Positions 25,657-35,924 of a stretch of 64,000 nt of DNA are shown here, one piece after another; within the stretch, counting starts at the first letter, position 1, and each line of letters opens with the position of its first letter. The position numbers were made by a program, and so were the translations under genes. Where the stretch lies: the NCBI RefSeq assembly GCF_003202695.1, contig NZ_QGLL01000006.1, positions 496,001 to 560,000 of the forward strand, in the 5' to 3' direction. Source of the stretch: Bifidobacterium asteroides. GTDB lineage: Bacteria; Actinomycetota; Actinomycetes; Actinomycetales; Bifidobacteriaceae. A model generated the notes under the pieces. The model searched no databases. It saw nothing but the letters and a program-made list of their open reading frames with translations, and was not told the DNA's origin.

Positions 25657-28131
25657 ATGACGAATCCTGTTATCGGCACCCCTTGGGCGAAGCTGGAGAC
25701 CCCAATCGCCGAGGAGACCCTCGAGGCCGTCGACAAGTATTGGCGGGCGGCCAACTATCTTTCCATCGGACAGATTTACCTTCGCAGCAACCCCCTGATG
25801 AAGGAGCCCTTCACTCGGGAGGATGTCAAGCATCGTCTGGTCGGCCACTGGGGCACCACCCCAGGCCTGAACTTCCTGCTGGGCCATATCAACCGACTGA
25901 TCGCCGACCATCAGCAGAACACTGTAATCATCATGGGCCCCGGTCACGGCGGCCCCGCCGGTACCTCGCAGTCCTACCTGGATGGCACCTACAGCGAGTA
26001 CTACCCCAAGATCACCAATGATGAGGCTGGCCTGCAGAAGTTCTTCCGCCAGTTCTCTTACCCAGGCGGCATTCCCTCCCACTTCGCGCCTGAGACCCCC
26101 GGGTCCATTCACGAAGGCGGCGAACTGGGCTATGCCCTCTCCCACGCCTACGGCGCCATTATGAACAATCCCAGCCTCTTCGTGCCCTGCATCGTGGGCG
26201 ATGGCGAGGCCGAGACCGGCCCTCTGGCCACCGGCTGGCAGTCCAACAAGCTGGTCAACCCCCGCACCGACGGCATCGTCCTGCCCATCCTGCATCTGAA
26301 CGGCTACAAGATCGCCAACCCGACCATCCTCTCGCGTATCTCCGACGAGGAGCTGCATGAGTACTTCCATGGCATGGGCTATGAGCCCTTCGAGTTCGTT
26401 GCAGGATTCGACGACGAGGACCATCTGTCCATACATCGTCGTTTCGCCGACCTGCTGGAGACCGTCTTCGACAAGATCTGCAACATCAAGGCCCGGGCCG
26501 AAACCGACGACATGACCCGTCCCTTCTACCCCATGATCATCTTCCGCACCCCCAAGGGCTGGACCTGCCCCAAGTTCATCGACGGCAAGAAGACCGAGGG
26601 ATCCTGGCGCGCTCACCAGGTGCCGCTGACCTCCGCTCGCGACACCGAGGCCCACTTCCAGGTTCTCAAGAACTGGCTGGCCTCTTACAAGCCCGAGGAG
26701 CTCTTCGACAAGAAGGGAGCCCTGCGTCCCGAGGTCACCAGCTTCATGCCCAAGGGCGATCTGCGCATCGGCGAGAACCCCAACGCCAACGGCGGGCGTC
26801 TGCTCAAGCCGCTGGAGCTTCCTGACATCCACGACTACGAGATCGATATCAAGAAGCACGGCCATGGCTGGGGCGCCACCGAGGCCACCCGCGTCCTGGG
26901 CTACTACACCCGCGACGTACTGGCCAAGAACCCCACCGATTTCCGCATCTTCGGGCCTGACGAGACGGCTTCCAACCGTCTGGCTGCCGCCTACGAAGTG
27001 ACCAATAAGCAGTGGGATGCCGACTACCTGTCGGAGCTGACCGACGAGCACATGGCCCATACCGGTCAGGTTATCGAACAGCTCTCCGAGCACCAGATGG
27101 AAGGCTTCCTGGAGGGCTACCTGCTGACCGGCCGCCACGGCATCTGGAGCTCCTACGAGTCCTTCGTGCACGTCATCGACTCCATGATCAACCAGCATGC
27201 CAAGTGGCTGGAGGCCACCGTCCGCGAGATCCCGTGGCGCAAGCCCATCGCCGGCCTGAACCTCCTGGTCACCTCGCACGTCTGGCGTCAGGACCACAAC
27301 GGGTTCTCCCACCAGGATCCTGGCTTCGTCGACATCCTGCTGAACAAGAACTTCAACAACGATCACGTAGTCAACATCTACTTCCCTGCCGATGCCAACA
27401 TGCTGCTGAACGTGGGCGAGCGTTGCTACAAGTCGACCAACTGCATCAATGCCATCTTCGCCGGCAAGCAGCCCGCCGCCACCTATCAGAGCGTGGACGA
27501 GGCCGCCGCCGAGCTGGAGAAGGGGGCTGCCCGCTGGGATTGGGCCTCCAATGCCAAGGATGCTGAGGATGCTGATGTAGTCATCGCCACTGCAGGTGAC
27601 ATCCCCACCCAAGAGGCCCTGGCCGCCGACGACATGCTGCAGAAGCTGGGCGTGAAGGTTCAGTTCGTCAACGTGGTCGATCTGCTGAAGATCCAGGACA
27701 CCGAGGAGAACGATCAGGCCCTGTCCGACGAGGAGTTCACCGAGCTCTTCGGCAAGGACAAGCCGGTCCTGTTCGCCTTCCACGCCTACCCCGGCTCCAT
27801 CTACCGCCTGATTCACGGACGTCCCAACCACGACAACTTCTCCGTGCACGGCTACGAGGAGCAGGGCTCCACCACCACGCCATTCGACATGGTGCGCGTC
27901 AACAACATGGATCGCTGGTGCCTGGCCGCCTCCGCGCTGAAGCTGGTGGACGCCGGCAAGTACGCCGATCAGATCGACAAGTGGACCAAGTTCCGCGACG
28001 AGGCCTTCCAGTTCGCCGTGGACAAGGGCTACGACCACCCTGATTACACCGATTGGGTCTGGCCTGATGCCAACCGCGCCGGTCAGGAGACCATCTCCGC
28101 CACCGCCGCGACTGCCGGAGACAACGAGTGA
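25657..28131 (+). CDS. xfp: Xylulose-5-phosphate/fructose-6-phosphate phosphoketolase
   Basis: 824 residues, the usual size. This is the key enzyme of the bifid shunt: it cleaves fructose 6-phosphate and xylulose 5-phosphate with phosphate to acetyl phosphate plus erythrose 4-phosphate or glyceraldehyde 3-phosphate. Visible hallmarks are [20 protein letters not shown] near residue 90 and the thiamine-diphosphate-binding [14 protein letters not shown] near residue 180. [10 protein letters not shown] lies near 430 and [18 protein letters not shown] near 540. GCAGGAG precedes the ATG. It is divergent from guaA and is followed by a strong terminator, then pta, whose substrate it makes. Codon use looks like that of a highly expressed gene. 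Confidence 0.98.
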   Translation: MTNPVIGTPWAKLETPIAEETLEAVDKYWRAANYLSIGQIYLRSNPLMKEPFTREDVKHRLVGHWGTTPGLNFLLGHINRLIADHQQNTVIIMGPGHGGPAGTSQSYLDGTYSEYYPKITNDEAGLQKFFRQFSYPGGIPSHFAPETPGSIHEGGELGYALSHAYGAIMNNPSLFVPCIVGDGEAETGPLATGWQSNKLVNPRTDGIVLPILHLNGYKIANPTILSRISDEELHEYFHGMGYEPFEFVAGFDDEDHLSIHRRFADLLETVFDKICNIKARAETDDMTRPFYPMIIFRTPKGWTCPKFIDGKKTEGSWRAHQVPLTSARDTEAHFQVLKNWLASYKPEELFDKKGALRPEVTSFMPKGDLRIGENPNANGGRLLKPLELPDIHDYEIDIKKHGHGWGATEATRVLGYYTRDVLAKNPTDFRIFGPDETASNRLAAAYEVTNKQWDADYLSELTDEHMAHTGQVIEQLSEHQMEGFLEGYLLTGRHGIWSSYESFVHVIDSMINQHAKWLEATVREIPWRKPIAGLNLLVTSHVWRQDHNGFSHQDPGFVDILLNKNFNNDHVVNIYFPADANMLLNVGERCYKSTNCINAIFAGKQPAATYQSVDEAAAELEKGAARWDWASNAKDAEDADVVIATAGDIPTQEALAADDMLQKLGVKVQFVNVVDLLKIQDTEENDQALSDEEFTELFGKDKPVLFAFHAYPGSIYRLIHGRPNHDNFSVHGYEEQGSTTTPFDMVRVNNMDRWCLAASALKLVDAGKYADQIDKWTKFRDEAFQFAVDKGYDHPDYTDWVWPDANRAGQETISATAATAGDNE

Positions 28132-28150
28132 TACGCTGATCCGACTCTGG

Positions 28151-28197
28151 AACCGCCCGTCATGCAGAGCCCGCATGGCGGGCGGTTTCCCTTTTTT
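28151..28197 (+). terminator. Terminator of xfp
   Basis: A long GC-rich stem (ACCGCCCG...CGGGCGGT, extended by CATGC/GCATG) is followed by TTTTTT at 28192-28197. Confidence 0.9.
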
Positions 28198-28289
28198 ATG
28201 GCCTTTGCAATCGCCAATAGCCCTATACTGGACACGGTTGTGAACAAAGCAGTCATCGAGACAACCACGTCCGAACAGGAGAAGACACA

Positions 28290-29978
28290 GTGAGTCTTGC
28301 AAGCATCACCATCATCAGCCCAGAAGCCGCCAACGGCCGCAATGTTGTTGCCTACGGCCTGACCAAGGCCTTGAGTGCCAAAGCACAAACAGCCGTGTTC
28401 AGGCCAATCGCCTGCAGGAAGCACCCCTTGACCCCGACACTGGTTGCAGCCAGCTCATTTCCTGATACGGATCCAGAGATCTGCCGCGGCAAGTGTCCAG
28501 GGCACGCCACAGAGGATCCCATGCAGACCCGTGCAGACGCCCTCAATGCCTATGACCAGCTGGTGGAAGCCACCCACCCAGAGCGCGTCCTGATCGTGGG
28601 CAGCGACGCTTTGAAGCTCTTTGACCCCGGTCTGTTTGCCCTCAATGCACAGATCGCCGCCGACCTGAGGTCCCCGGTCATGCTGGCTGTCTGCACGATC
28701 GGCAGGGAACCCAGTCAAGTCATGAAGACCGTGGCAGCTTGCCGACGGACCATTGAGGCCCAGGGAGCCGTGCTCGCCGGAGTCTTCATCACCGGGTGCA
28801 AACCAGAGCAGAAAGCGCCTCTTGCCCAGGCTTTCCAGGAATACGACCTGCCGACCTGGACGGTGTCCAAGATGGATTTCGATACGGATCCGTCCGCTGA
28901 CCAGGCCCGCCAGGCCACCAGCCGGACATTCCAGCAGGAGGTGGATGTCGATCAGGTGCTGAAGGCCGCCGATGCTGCCAACCCTAAGGCCACCACTCCT
29001 GTAGCCTTCCAAAATGATCTGTTGGCCGAGGCCAAGGCAGACAAGAAGACCATAGTCCTGCCCGAGGGCGGCGAGGACCGCATCATCAAGGCGGCCGACT
29101 ACCTGCTGGCACGCAACATCGTCGACCTGATCATCGTGGGCGACAAAGCTTCCATCTTGGCACGCGGCAAGCAGCTTGGCCTCAGCAACCTGGATCAGGC
29201 CTCCTTCCAGCCCATGGATGACGAGCAGGTGCTGGCTCCCATGGTCGAGCGCCTCTGCCAGCTGCGTGCCAAGAAAGGTATGACCCCGGACCAGGCGCGC
29301 AAGCAGCTGGCTGATCCTTCATATTTTGGCACCATGCTGGTGGTGCTGGGCAAGGCCGACGGCCTGGTGTCCGGCTCGATCAACTCCACTGCCAACACGG
29401 TCCGTCCGGCCCTGCAGGTGATCAAGACCAAGCCAGACGCTTCGCTGGTCTCCGGAGCCTTCCTCATGTGCTTCCCCGACCATGTGGCGGTCTTCGCCGA
29501 CTGTGCCATTAACCTCAACCCATCCTCGGAGCAACTGGCTGACATCGCCATCCAGTCGGCCCAAACCGCTCGCTCCTTCGGGGTGGATCCACGCGTGGGT
29601 ATGCTCTCTTACTCCACCCTGGGCTCGGGCAAGGGCCCGGATGTCGACCTGGTTGAAGAGGCCACCCGTCTGGCTAAGGAGAAGGCACCGGACCTGCCCA
29701 TCGTGGGCCCCATCCAGTTCGATGCGGCCTGGTCGCCCACCGTGGCAGCGACCAAGGCCAAGGGCGATCCGGTCGCCGGAAAGGTCAACGTCTTCGTCTT
29801 CCCCAGCCTGAGCGCCGGCAACATCGGATACAAGGCCGTACAGCGCACCTCCGGTGCCCTGGCCATCGGACCGGTCCTGCAGGGGCTGAACAAGCCGGTC
29901 AATGACCTCTCGCGCGGCGCTCTGGTGGCCGACATCATCAACACCGTGGCCCTGACCGCCGTCGAGGCACAGGACTGA
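28290..29978 (+). CDS. pta: Phosphate acetyltransferase
   Basis: 562 residues, GTG start with AGGAG eight bases upstream. The C-terminal half is the phosphotransacetylase domain (VLPEGGEDRIIKAADYLL near residue 255, the later GPIQFDAAWSPTVA, and FVFPSLSAGNIGYK). The N-terminal part is the P-loop-like/DRTGG-type region of long Pta proteins. It interconverts acetyl phosphate and acetyl-CoA. With xfp upstream and ackA downstream it forms the acetate branch of the shunt. A -10-like TATACT lies at 28224-28229, so it may also have its own promoter. Confidence 0.96.
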   Translation: MSLASITIISPEAANGRNVVAYGLTKALSAKAQTAVFRPIACRKHPLTPTLVAASSFPDTDPEICRGKCPGHATEDPMQTRADALNAYDQLVEATHPERVLIVGSDALKLFDPGLFALNAQIAADLRSPVMLAVCTIGREPSQVMKTVAACRRTIEAQGAVLAGVFITGCKPEQKAPLAQAFQEYDLPTWTVSKMDFDTDPSADQARQATSRTFQQEVDVDQVLKAADAANPKATTPVAFQNDLLAEAKADKKTIVLPEGGEDRIIKAADYLLARNIVDLIIVGDKASILARGKQLGLSNLDQASFQPMDDEQVLAPMVERLCQLRAKKGMTPDQARKQLADPSYFGTMLVVLGKADGLVSGSINSTANTVRPALQVIKTKPDASLVSGAFLMCFPDHVAVFADCAINLNPSSEQLADIAIQSAQTARSFGVDPRVGMLSYSTLGSGKGPDVDLVEEATRLAKEKAPDLPIVGPIQFDAAWSPTVAATKAKGDPVAGKVNVFVFPSLSAGNIGYKAVQRTSGALAIGPVLQGLNKPVNDLSRGALVADIINTVALTAVEAQD

Positions 29979-30155
29979 TCGCTGTCCCTATAGCTCAGGG
30001 GCTGTTGTTGGGTCACTGCTTCAGCAAGAATTCAGCAGCAGCCCCGAAACCATTCCGGCCTGGCGATATTCCGCGCCTTGTAAGGGCCGACGAGTAATCT
30101 GGAAGACTGATTGAGGAGCGCAGGCTCTATACAAGCACATCAGGAGGATGCCCCA

Positions 30156-31382
30156 ATGGCGAAAACCGTCCTAGTCATCAATTCGGGTTCAAGCTCGATC
30201 AAGTACCAGCTGGTCGATCTGGAGACCAGTAAGAGCCTGGCCTCGGGTCTGGTCGAGAAGATCGGTGAGCCAACCGACGGCCATTACAAGCATGAGGTCA
30301 ATGGCGAGAAGCATGAGCTTGAGGAACCCATCCACGACCATGAGACCGGGCTCAAGCGCGTCCTAGGCTTCTTCAAGGAGTATGGACCGGATCTGGACAA
30401 GGCCGGCATCATCGCTGTGGGCCACCGTGTCGTCCAGGGCGGAGCCATCTTCCCCAAGCCTGCTCTCCTGACCAAGAAGACCCTGAGCCAGGTCAAGGAT
30501 CTGGCTGTGCTGGCCCCCCTGCACAACGGGCCCGAGGCTGAAGGCGCCGAGGTTATGAGCCGGCTGATGCCGCAGACCCCGCAGGTCTTCGTCTTCGACT
30601 CCTCCTTCTTCTTCGAACTGCCCAAAAAGGCCTCCACCTACGCTCTCAATAAAGACATTGCCAAGCAGTACCACATCCGTCGCTACGGCGCCCACGGAAC
30701 CAGCCATCAGTATGTGGGCCAGCTGGTTCCCGATCTGCTAGGCAAGCCTGCAGAGGGATTGCGGCAAATCGTCCTGCATATCGGCAACGGGGCTTCCGCT
30801 TCGGCGCAGGTCTCCGGACATCCCGTCGAGACCTCCATGGGTCTGACCCCCTTGGAGGGACTGGTCATGGGCGGTCGTACCGGCGATATCGACCCTGCCG
30901 TTGTCTTTCACCTGATCCGCAACGCCCACATGAGCGTGGATGAGCTGGACACCCTCTTCAATAAGCGCTCCGGCATGACCGGCCTGACCGGCCATGGCGA
31001 CATGCGTGAGGTCCACCGGCTCATCGCCGAGGGCGATGAGGATGCCAAGCTGGCCCTGGACATCTACGTTCACCGCATTGTCGGCTACATTGGCAACTAC
31101 ACTGCCCAGATGGGCGGCCTGGATGCCATTACCTTCACGGCCGGCGTGGGCGAAAACGATGAGATCGTGCGCCGTCGGGTCATCGAACAGCTGGAGCCCT
31201 TCGGTGTAAAGCTGGACCAGGAGAAGAACGACCAGCGGTCCAAGGAGGCCCGGATCATCTCTACTCCCGACAGCACAGTCGCCGTCTGTGTCATCCCCAC
31301 CAACGAGGAGCTCTCCATCGCCCGTCAGGCCGAGATCGTCGCGAGCCAAGGCGATGCCTACGGCAACAAGTTCCAGGCCTGA
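30156..31382 (+). CDS. ackA: Acetate kinase
   Basis: 408 residues from ATG 30156, with AGGAGG nearby upstream; a longer frame begins at 30111. It starts MAKTVLVINSGSSSIKYQLV, the ACETATE_KINASE_1 signature. GAHGTSHQYVG lies near residue 175, HIGNGASASA near 210, and TFTAGVGEND near 325. It makes ATP and acetate from acetyl phosphate, the main energy-yielding step after phosphoketolase. It lies 177 bases after pta and probably has its own promoter. It converges on the hisN-like gene across a shared hairpin. Confidence 0.98.
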   Translation: MAKTVLVINSGSSSIKYQLVDLETSKSLASGLVEKIGEPTDGHYKHEVNGEKHELEEPIHDHETGLKRVLGFFKEYGPDLDKAGIIAVGHRVVQGGAIFPKPALLTKKTLSQVKDLAVLAPLHNGPEAEGAEVMSRLMPQTPQVFVFDSSFFFELPKKASTYALNKDIAKQYHIRRYGAHGTSHQYVGQLVPDLLGKPAEGLRQIVLHIGNGASASAQVSGHPVETSMGLTPLEGLVMGGRTGDIDPAVVFHLIRNAHMSVDELDTLFNKRSGMTGLTGHGDMREVHRLIAEGDEDAKLALDIYVHRIVGYIGNYTAQMGGLDAITFTAGVGENDEIVRRRVIEQLEPFGVKLDQEKNDQRSKEARIISTPDSTVAVCVIPTNEELSIARQAEIVASQGDAYGNKFQA

Positions 31383-31462
31383 CCGCTGATCTGATCTGTC
31401 CTTTCAAGCTGATTGATGAGTGAATGATGAATGATTGAGATCAAGGTTTGGTGCTAACAACC

Positions 31463-31508
31463 GAGAAGGCCGACGACCACAGCAATGCATGTGACCACCG
31501 GCCTTCTC
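31463..31508. terminator. Hairpin between convergent ackA and hisN-like gene
   Basis: GAGAAGGCCG pairs perfectly with CGGCCTTCTC around a 26-base loop. There is no long T-run, but the position between two converging stops suggests a shared terminator. Confidence 0.6.
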
Positions 31509-31524
31509 CTATATGTCATTTGCG

Positions 31525-32325
31525 TCAATCCCCTAAAGCCGCCAATGCCTCCTTGTGCAGAAGGCCATTGCTGGCAAGACCATTGCCACCCCAGGGACCC
31601 GGGTTGCCTGCCAGATCCGTAAAGCTGCCTCCCGCCTCGGTCACAATGGGGACCAGCGCACCCATGTCATAGAGGTCAAGTTCCGGCTCGGCCGCAAGGT
31701 CGATGGCCCCCTGGGCCAGGAGCATATACTGCCAGAAGTCGCCGAATCCACGCAGGCGCCAGATCCGATCAGTGAGGTCGAGAAGCTGCTCTCGGCGCCC
31801 TATGGCCTTCCATCCAGTCAGCGACGAAATGGACATGGAGGCATCTTCCATCCGGTCCACTCCTGACACGTGGATATCCTTGGGTTCTTCTCCCTGGCGC
31901 GCCATGTAGGCTCCCTGGCCCTGCGCGGCATACCAGCGAGTGCCGAGCATGGGAGCCGATACCGCGCCGACCACCATCTGGCGGTCTACTTCCAAGCCGA
32001 TCAGAGTTGCCCATACAGGAACTCCGCGCACATAGTTCTTGGTTCCGTCAATCGGATCGATGATCCACCGCCTGCCGTTTGATTCCTGCTTGCCCAGCTC
32101 CTCGGCATAAACGGTATCGTCCGGCCGTGCTTGGGCCAGAACACGACGAATCACCGCCTCTGCCTCCTTGTCAGCCTGGGTAACCGGCGTATTGTCCGCC
32201 TTGCGTTCCACCTTGAGATCCGATGACATGAAGTAGCCCATCGTAACCTGATCGGCCTTATCGGCCATGGTGATGGCCAGATCCAGGTCCTCCCGCAAGG
32301 ACGGCCTTTCAGCCTCGACATTCAT
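31525..32325 (-). CDS. hisN: Inositol monophosphatase family protein, probable histidinol-phosphatase
   Basis: 266 residues from ATG 32325, which has GGAAGGAG upstream; the open frame reaches 32394. The metal site is visible: EELG near residue 80, WIIDPIDGTKNYVRGVP near 93-110, and LDLYDMGALVPIVTEAGG near 215. The sequence resembles actinobacterial HisN, which dephosphorylates histidinol phosphate. A general inositol- or sugar-phosphatase role cannot be excluded. It follows aroA by 32 bases on the same strand, so the two may be co-transcribed. Confidence 0.85.
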   Translation of the reverse strand: MNVEAERPSLREDLDLAITMADKADQVTMGYFMSSDLKVERKADNTPVTQADKEAEAVIRRVLAQARPDDTVYAEELGKQESNGRRWIIDPIDGTKNYVRGVPVWATLIGLEVDRQMVVGAVSAPMLGTRWYAAQGQGAYMARQGEEPKDIHVSGVDRMEDASMSISSLTGWKAIGRREQLLDLTDRIWRLRGFGDFWQYMLLAQGAIDLAAEPELDLYDMGALVPIVTEAGGSFTDLAGNPGPWGGNGLASNGLLHKEALAALGD

Positions 32326-32357
32326 AAGACGGCTCCTTCCGCTCGAATCGCTGTGGC

Positions 32358-33725
32358 TCAATCTTGGTCTTCGCCTGCCAGCATCCGCTTCCACATACCT
32401 GGGAAGTCAGGCATGGTCTTGGCCGTGGTGCCGATGTCGCGCACCCGGATGCCAGATATCCTAAGCCCGATCATGGCGGCAAAGGTGGCCATACGGTGGT
32501 CGGCATAGGTCTCCATGACAGCCCCGTGCATATTCTGAGTCGGCACCGGTTCGATCTCCAGGCCATCGTCCAACTCCGCCGCATGGCCGCCTACTCTGGT
32601 GATCTCCGTGGCAAGCGCCTTCAGCCTGTTCGTTTCATGACCGCGCAGGTGGGCGATCCCGTGAAGGCGACTGGGTCCGTCGGCAAAGACCAGCATGGCC
32701 GCAATAGAGGGCACAATCTCCCCTGCCGGGGACAGGTCGAAGTCGCCAAGCCCATGAATGGCTTCCCCGCCGATCACCTTGCAGCTGGCACTACCTTGCC
32801 CATCGGGAACCATGTCTACCTTCGCGCCCATAGCCTCAAGATACCTGGGCAGGAAACCACCTGGCTGGGTGGTATGTTTCGGCCAGTTGGGTACGCTGAC
32901 TCGGCCGCCTCCTATCAGAGCCGCTCCTAGGAAGGGTGCCGCATTTGACAGATCGGGCTCCACCTGGACCTGATCAGGCAGCTGTGTCCCGCCAGACCCC
33001 CGACCTTGAACGCTCCACCTGTAGCGGTCGGGATCGGCCTCGACATGGACTTCGGCCTGACGCAGGTCCTCTACAGTCATAGCGATGTGCGGAAGGCTGG
33101 GAAGATGCTGGCCAGCGTGCACGATGGTCATGATGCCATCAGCCCTGGCAGCCAGAAGCAGTAGGCCGGAAATGAACTGCGAGGATGCTGAGGAGTCTAT
33201 GGTCACCTCTCTGCCAACCAGGCGAGGCGGCGGCGTGAGCACAAAGGGCAGAAAGCCCTCCTTGCCCAGATACTCGATCCTGGCTCCCAGCTGGGTCAGC
33301 CCCTCCAGCAGGGGCCTCATGGGGCGCCGATAGGCCTGCTTGTCTCCGTCGAAGAGCGTGGGTTCATCAGCCAGCATGGCCAGACCCGGCACGAACCGCA
33401 TGACAGTCCCGGCCAGCCCGCAGTCCACCCGAGCGCCGCCATGGAAGCGCCCATCTGCCGGCGGGACAACCGTCACCTTCGTAGGACTACCCTTATCAAC
33501 AAGACAGACCACTCCGAGGGCTTCCAGGGCACGAATCATCAGGTCCGTATCACGCGATCTGAGCAGACCAGCCAGCCTGACGGGGCGACTTCCCAGGGCC
33601 GCCAGAATCAGATACCTGTTCGAGAGGGACTTGCTTCCCGGTATGGTCACCGTCGCATCCAAAGGGCCACCTGTCTGCGGCGCTGTCCATGTCTCTTCCA
33701 CTGTCATGGTCACCATGGTAACCAT
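32358..33725 (-). CDS. aroA: 3-phosphoshikimate 1-carboxyvinyltransferase (EPSP synthase)
   Basis: About 450 residues with the family motifs TIPGSKSLSNRYLILAALG near residue 30, GLAGTVMRF near residue 105, and the DHRMATFAAMIGL block near 415. It joins shikimate 3-phosphate and phosphoenolpyruvate in aromatic amino acid synthesis. The exact start is uncertain. Three in-frame ATGs lie within seven codons inside a near-palindromic stretch (33704-33723) and none has a clear ribosome site. It is upstream of the hisN-like gene. Confidence 0.94.
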   Translation of the reverse strand: MVTMVTMTVEETWTAPQTGGPLDATVTIPGSKSLSNRYLILAALGSRPVRLAGLLRSRDTDLMIRALEALGVVCLVDKGSPTKVTVVPPADGRFHGGARVDCGLAGTVMRFVPGLAMLADEPTLFDGDKQAYRRPMRPLLEGLTQLGARIEYLGKEGFLPFVLTPPPRLVGREVTIDSSASSQFISGLLLLAARADGIMTIVHAGQHLPSLPHIAMTVEDLRQAEVHVEADPDRYRWSVQGRGSGGTQLPDQVQVEPDLSNAAPFLGAALIGGGRVSVPNWPKHTTQPGGFLPRYLEAMGAKVDMVPDGQGSASCKVIGGEAIHGLGDFDLSPAGEIVPSIAAMLVFADGPSRLHGIAHLRGHETNRLKALATEITRVGGHAAELDDGLEIEPVPTQNMHGAVMETYADHRMATFAAMIGLRISGIRVRDIGTTAKTMPDFPGMWKRMLAGEDQD

Positions 33726-33831
33726 AGGCGCAGAGCTGTTCCCGCTTCTTGTTCGTCCCTACCAGGTCAGCAGAGATCCGACCCTGTGCTATATTGATAA
33801 ACTGTGCCCATACGGTGATACCGTTGGGCCC

Positions 33832-33905
33832 CGGGCTATAGCGCAGCTTGGTAGCGCGCCTGCTTTGGGTGCAGGATGTCGCCGGTTCAAATCCGGCTAG
33901 CCCGA
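33832..33905 (+). tRNA. tRNA-Pro (anticodon TGG)
   Basis: Acceptor CGGGCTA pairs with TAGCCCG. The anticodon stem-loop is CCTGC-TTTGGGT-GCAGG, giving TGG at positions 34-36. The T-arm is GCCGG-TTCAAAT-CCGGC. It has 74 bases, no encoded CCA, and is directly followed by a run of six Ts acting as terminator. Confidence 0.95.
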
Positions 33906-34244
33906 CTTTTTTCCCATGCCAGGTGTCAGGTTCTTGCGTTCATGCCAGCAATCCTGTCAAGAAGGCCAATGGAGCCAGAAGGCCTGCAAACTCTCAAGCA
34001 GGGCTCTGGTGAAAAAGATCACGCCAAGATGCGAATGGTCGGCATGGGCGGCGACCAGCTCCCATCCCAGTTTTCCAGGTTATATTCCAGCCAGCACTCT
34101 GGGATAAGGGCGGGACCATACGTTCGGTAACCGCATGGTAAATGTCGCCGCAGAAAGAAAAACAGCAGATCGCTCCCATGGTCATGCCACCAAGACAATT
34201 GGTATGTTTAGGCTTAGTTTCCATGCATCCTGCCAGCCCCGGTC
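33906..34244. other. Intergenic region after tRNA-Pro
   Basis: The T-run after the tRNA (33907-33912) is the only element seen. No frame has gene-like features. Confidence 0.4.
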
Positions 34245-34928
34245 CTAATGCTCCTTCAGACGACGAATGGCCTCGTGCTGGATGGCCACCATCGCCTTGG
34301 CATCGGTGACTCCCGCCCCGCAGAGCTCCTGCCAGGAAACCCAGGTCGACTCGATATGCTCGCCCGGATCAAAGTCGGTGGGTCCTTGATGCCAGCGACG
34401 CAGATGAAGGACCATGATGTGTCCAAGCTCGTCGCTCATTCCCAAGGAGGAGTAGACGTCGGGGGCGGCATCGATCCAGCCGTCCTCAGGATTCAAATGA
34501 CTTTCGGAGCCCCTAGCACCTTCAGGCCCGGGCACCAAACCAGTTTCCTCACGAAGTTCGCGCAGGACGGCCATGACTGGGCTCTCCCCCGAGCCAATGA
34601 AGCCTGCAGGCAGACCAAAGACATAGGCTTGGGCCCCCACCCGATACTCACGGGTCAAGAGATAGGCATCGGCAGCGCAGTCATGCACCAGCATGACCAC
34701 GCAAGGAGCGTGACGGATGAGCTGCCGGTCGATGGTTTCCTTGGAACCGTCACGCCGGAACATGGCCACCTGCTGCTGGTTAATAACAAATATCGGGCCT
34801 CGGAAGACCTCCTTGTCATCAATCAGTTCGGGAGCGCGGGTCATATCGATGCCCTTGAGCCCCTGGCCATCCTGACCGGCCAGTCTTGCAGCCAATCGTG
34901 CCTGCAGCTCCGGTGCTTCAGCGCTCAT
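34245..34928 (-). CDS. Nudix hydrolase, ADP-ribose pyrophosphatase-like
   Basis: 227 residues from ATG 34928, which has GAGGAGG upstream; the open frame reaches 34952. A complete Nudix box is present: GFIGSGE, seven residues, then RELREETGL near residues 125-145. VINQQQVAMFRRDGSKE before it resembles ADP-ribose pyrophosphatases. It would hydrolyse a nucleoside diphosphate linked to a sugar or similar group. It lies 36 bases downstream of the Nif3-family gene on the same strand. Confidence 0.88.
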   Translation of the reverse strand: MSAEAPELQARLAARLAGQDGQGLKGIDMTRAPELIDDKEVFRGPIFVINQQQVAMFRRDGSKETIDRQLIRHAPCVVMLVHDCAADAYLLTREYRVGAQAYVFGLPAGFIGSGESPVMAVLRELREETGLVPGPEGARGSESHLNPEDGWIDAAPDVYSSLGMSDELGHIMVLHLRRWHQGPTDFDPGEHIESTWVSWQELCGAGVTDAKAMVAIQHEAIRRLKEH

Positions 34929-34964
34929 GAAATCATCCTCCTCTTCATCCACAAACCGCAGTAC

Positions 34965-35882
34965 TCAGCGCACCACCATGGTCCAGGGATCGGTGACGAT
35001 GGATGAGACCTCCACTTGCGGACGAACACCTGTAGCCGTCTCCAGGACCCTGGCAATGTCTCCCTTGGCGAAGCGGAACCAGAGGCTCTCGATGGCCGAA
35101 TGCGGGGTGTTGATCAGCATGGGCCTGGGCTGATTGGCCCGACCGGCCATTCGTGCCTCGTAGAGGGCCTGCTGGTAGGCATCCGTAGCAGGATGATGGC
35201 GCAGATCGCTGGTGATGTAGACATCAGCTCCCGTGGACCGGACCAGATCAAACTCGGAGTCTCCTGAACCGGGCAGCAGAGCGACGGTTGAGACCATGGC
35301 CCGGGACGGACCGACCGCCTGAACTCCCAGAGCCGTCCTAGGCAAGAGATCAGCCACCTTATGGACCAGATCCTCAAATGGCATGGGCTCCGGAAGGCTT
35401 CCCCAACGACCCAGACCCACAAGAATCCCCTGATCGGCGTGCAAATCGCGTTTCGAGACCGGCTGAGGAGCCAGTGGTCGTGCATCCTGCAGGTTCAGGG
35501 CATCGGCCGCGGCTTGGGCCACGCCACGATAAGCAGCATCAGCATTGGTATGCCCCACCCAGAGTCCGCACCGGCCCTCGACCAGCCTGGTTATCACATC
35601 CCCACGGAAGTCCTGGCCGGAAACCTGGTGAACCGACCTGAAGAAGAGCGGATGGTGGGTAATCAGCAGGTCGGCCTTATGGTCCAGAGCCTCCTGAACC
35701 ACATCAGGCCTAGGGTCCACAGCGCACCAGATCCGCCGGACCGGCCAGGACGGGTCTCCCGCCACTAGACCCGGATAGTCCCAGTCCTCCGCATAATCCA
35801 GCGGGTAGATCCCCTCCAGCAGATCCACCACCTGGCCCAAAGGCACCGAAGGCCTCTGAACCTCATTTTGTTCATCAGGCAT
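34965..35882 (-). CDS. Nif3-like dinuclear metal centre protein
   Basis: 305 residues of the NIF3/GTP cyclohydrolase I type 2 family. Metal-binding histidines are visible in LLITHHPLFFRSV near residue 75 and WVGHTNADAAYRG near residue 110. A C-terminal DVYITSDLRHHPATDA follows, near 235. It is cytosolic and binds two metal ions. The cellular role of the family is still poorly defined. It lies just after polA and before the Nudix gene, in a probable operon. Confidence 0.9.
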   Translation of the reverse strand: MPDEQNEVQRPSVPLGQVVDLLEGIYPLDYAEDWDYPGLVAGDPSWPVRRIWCAVDPRPDVVQEALDHKADLLITHHPLFFRSVHQVSGQDFRGDVITRLVEGRCGLWVGHTNADAAYRGVAQAAADALNLQDARPLAPQPVSKRDLHADQGILVGLGRWGSLPEPMPFEDLVHKVADLLPRTALGVQAVGPSRAMVSTVALLPGSGDSEFDLVRSTGADVYITSDLRHHPATDAYQQALYEARMAGRANQPRPMLINTPHSAIESLWFRFAKGDIARVLETATGVRPQVEVSSIVTDPWTMVVR

Positions 35883-35924
35883 GACGATCCCTCCTCGGAT
35901 CTTACTGGGTCAGACCGCCGCGCA

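Noticed and set aside
25438-28302. Minus-strand open frame of 954 codons across xfp
   Set aside because: It is antisense to the phosphoketolase gene, has the Val/Gly/Leu-rich look of a shadow frame and no family motif. The plus-strand product is unmistakable.
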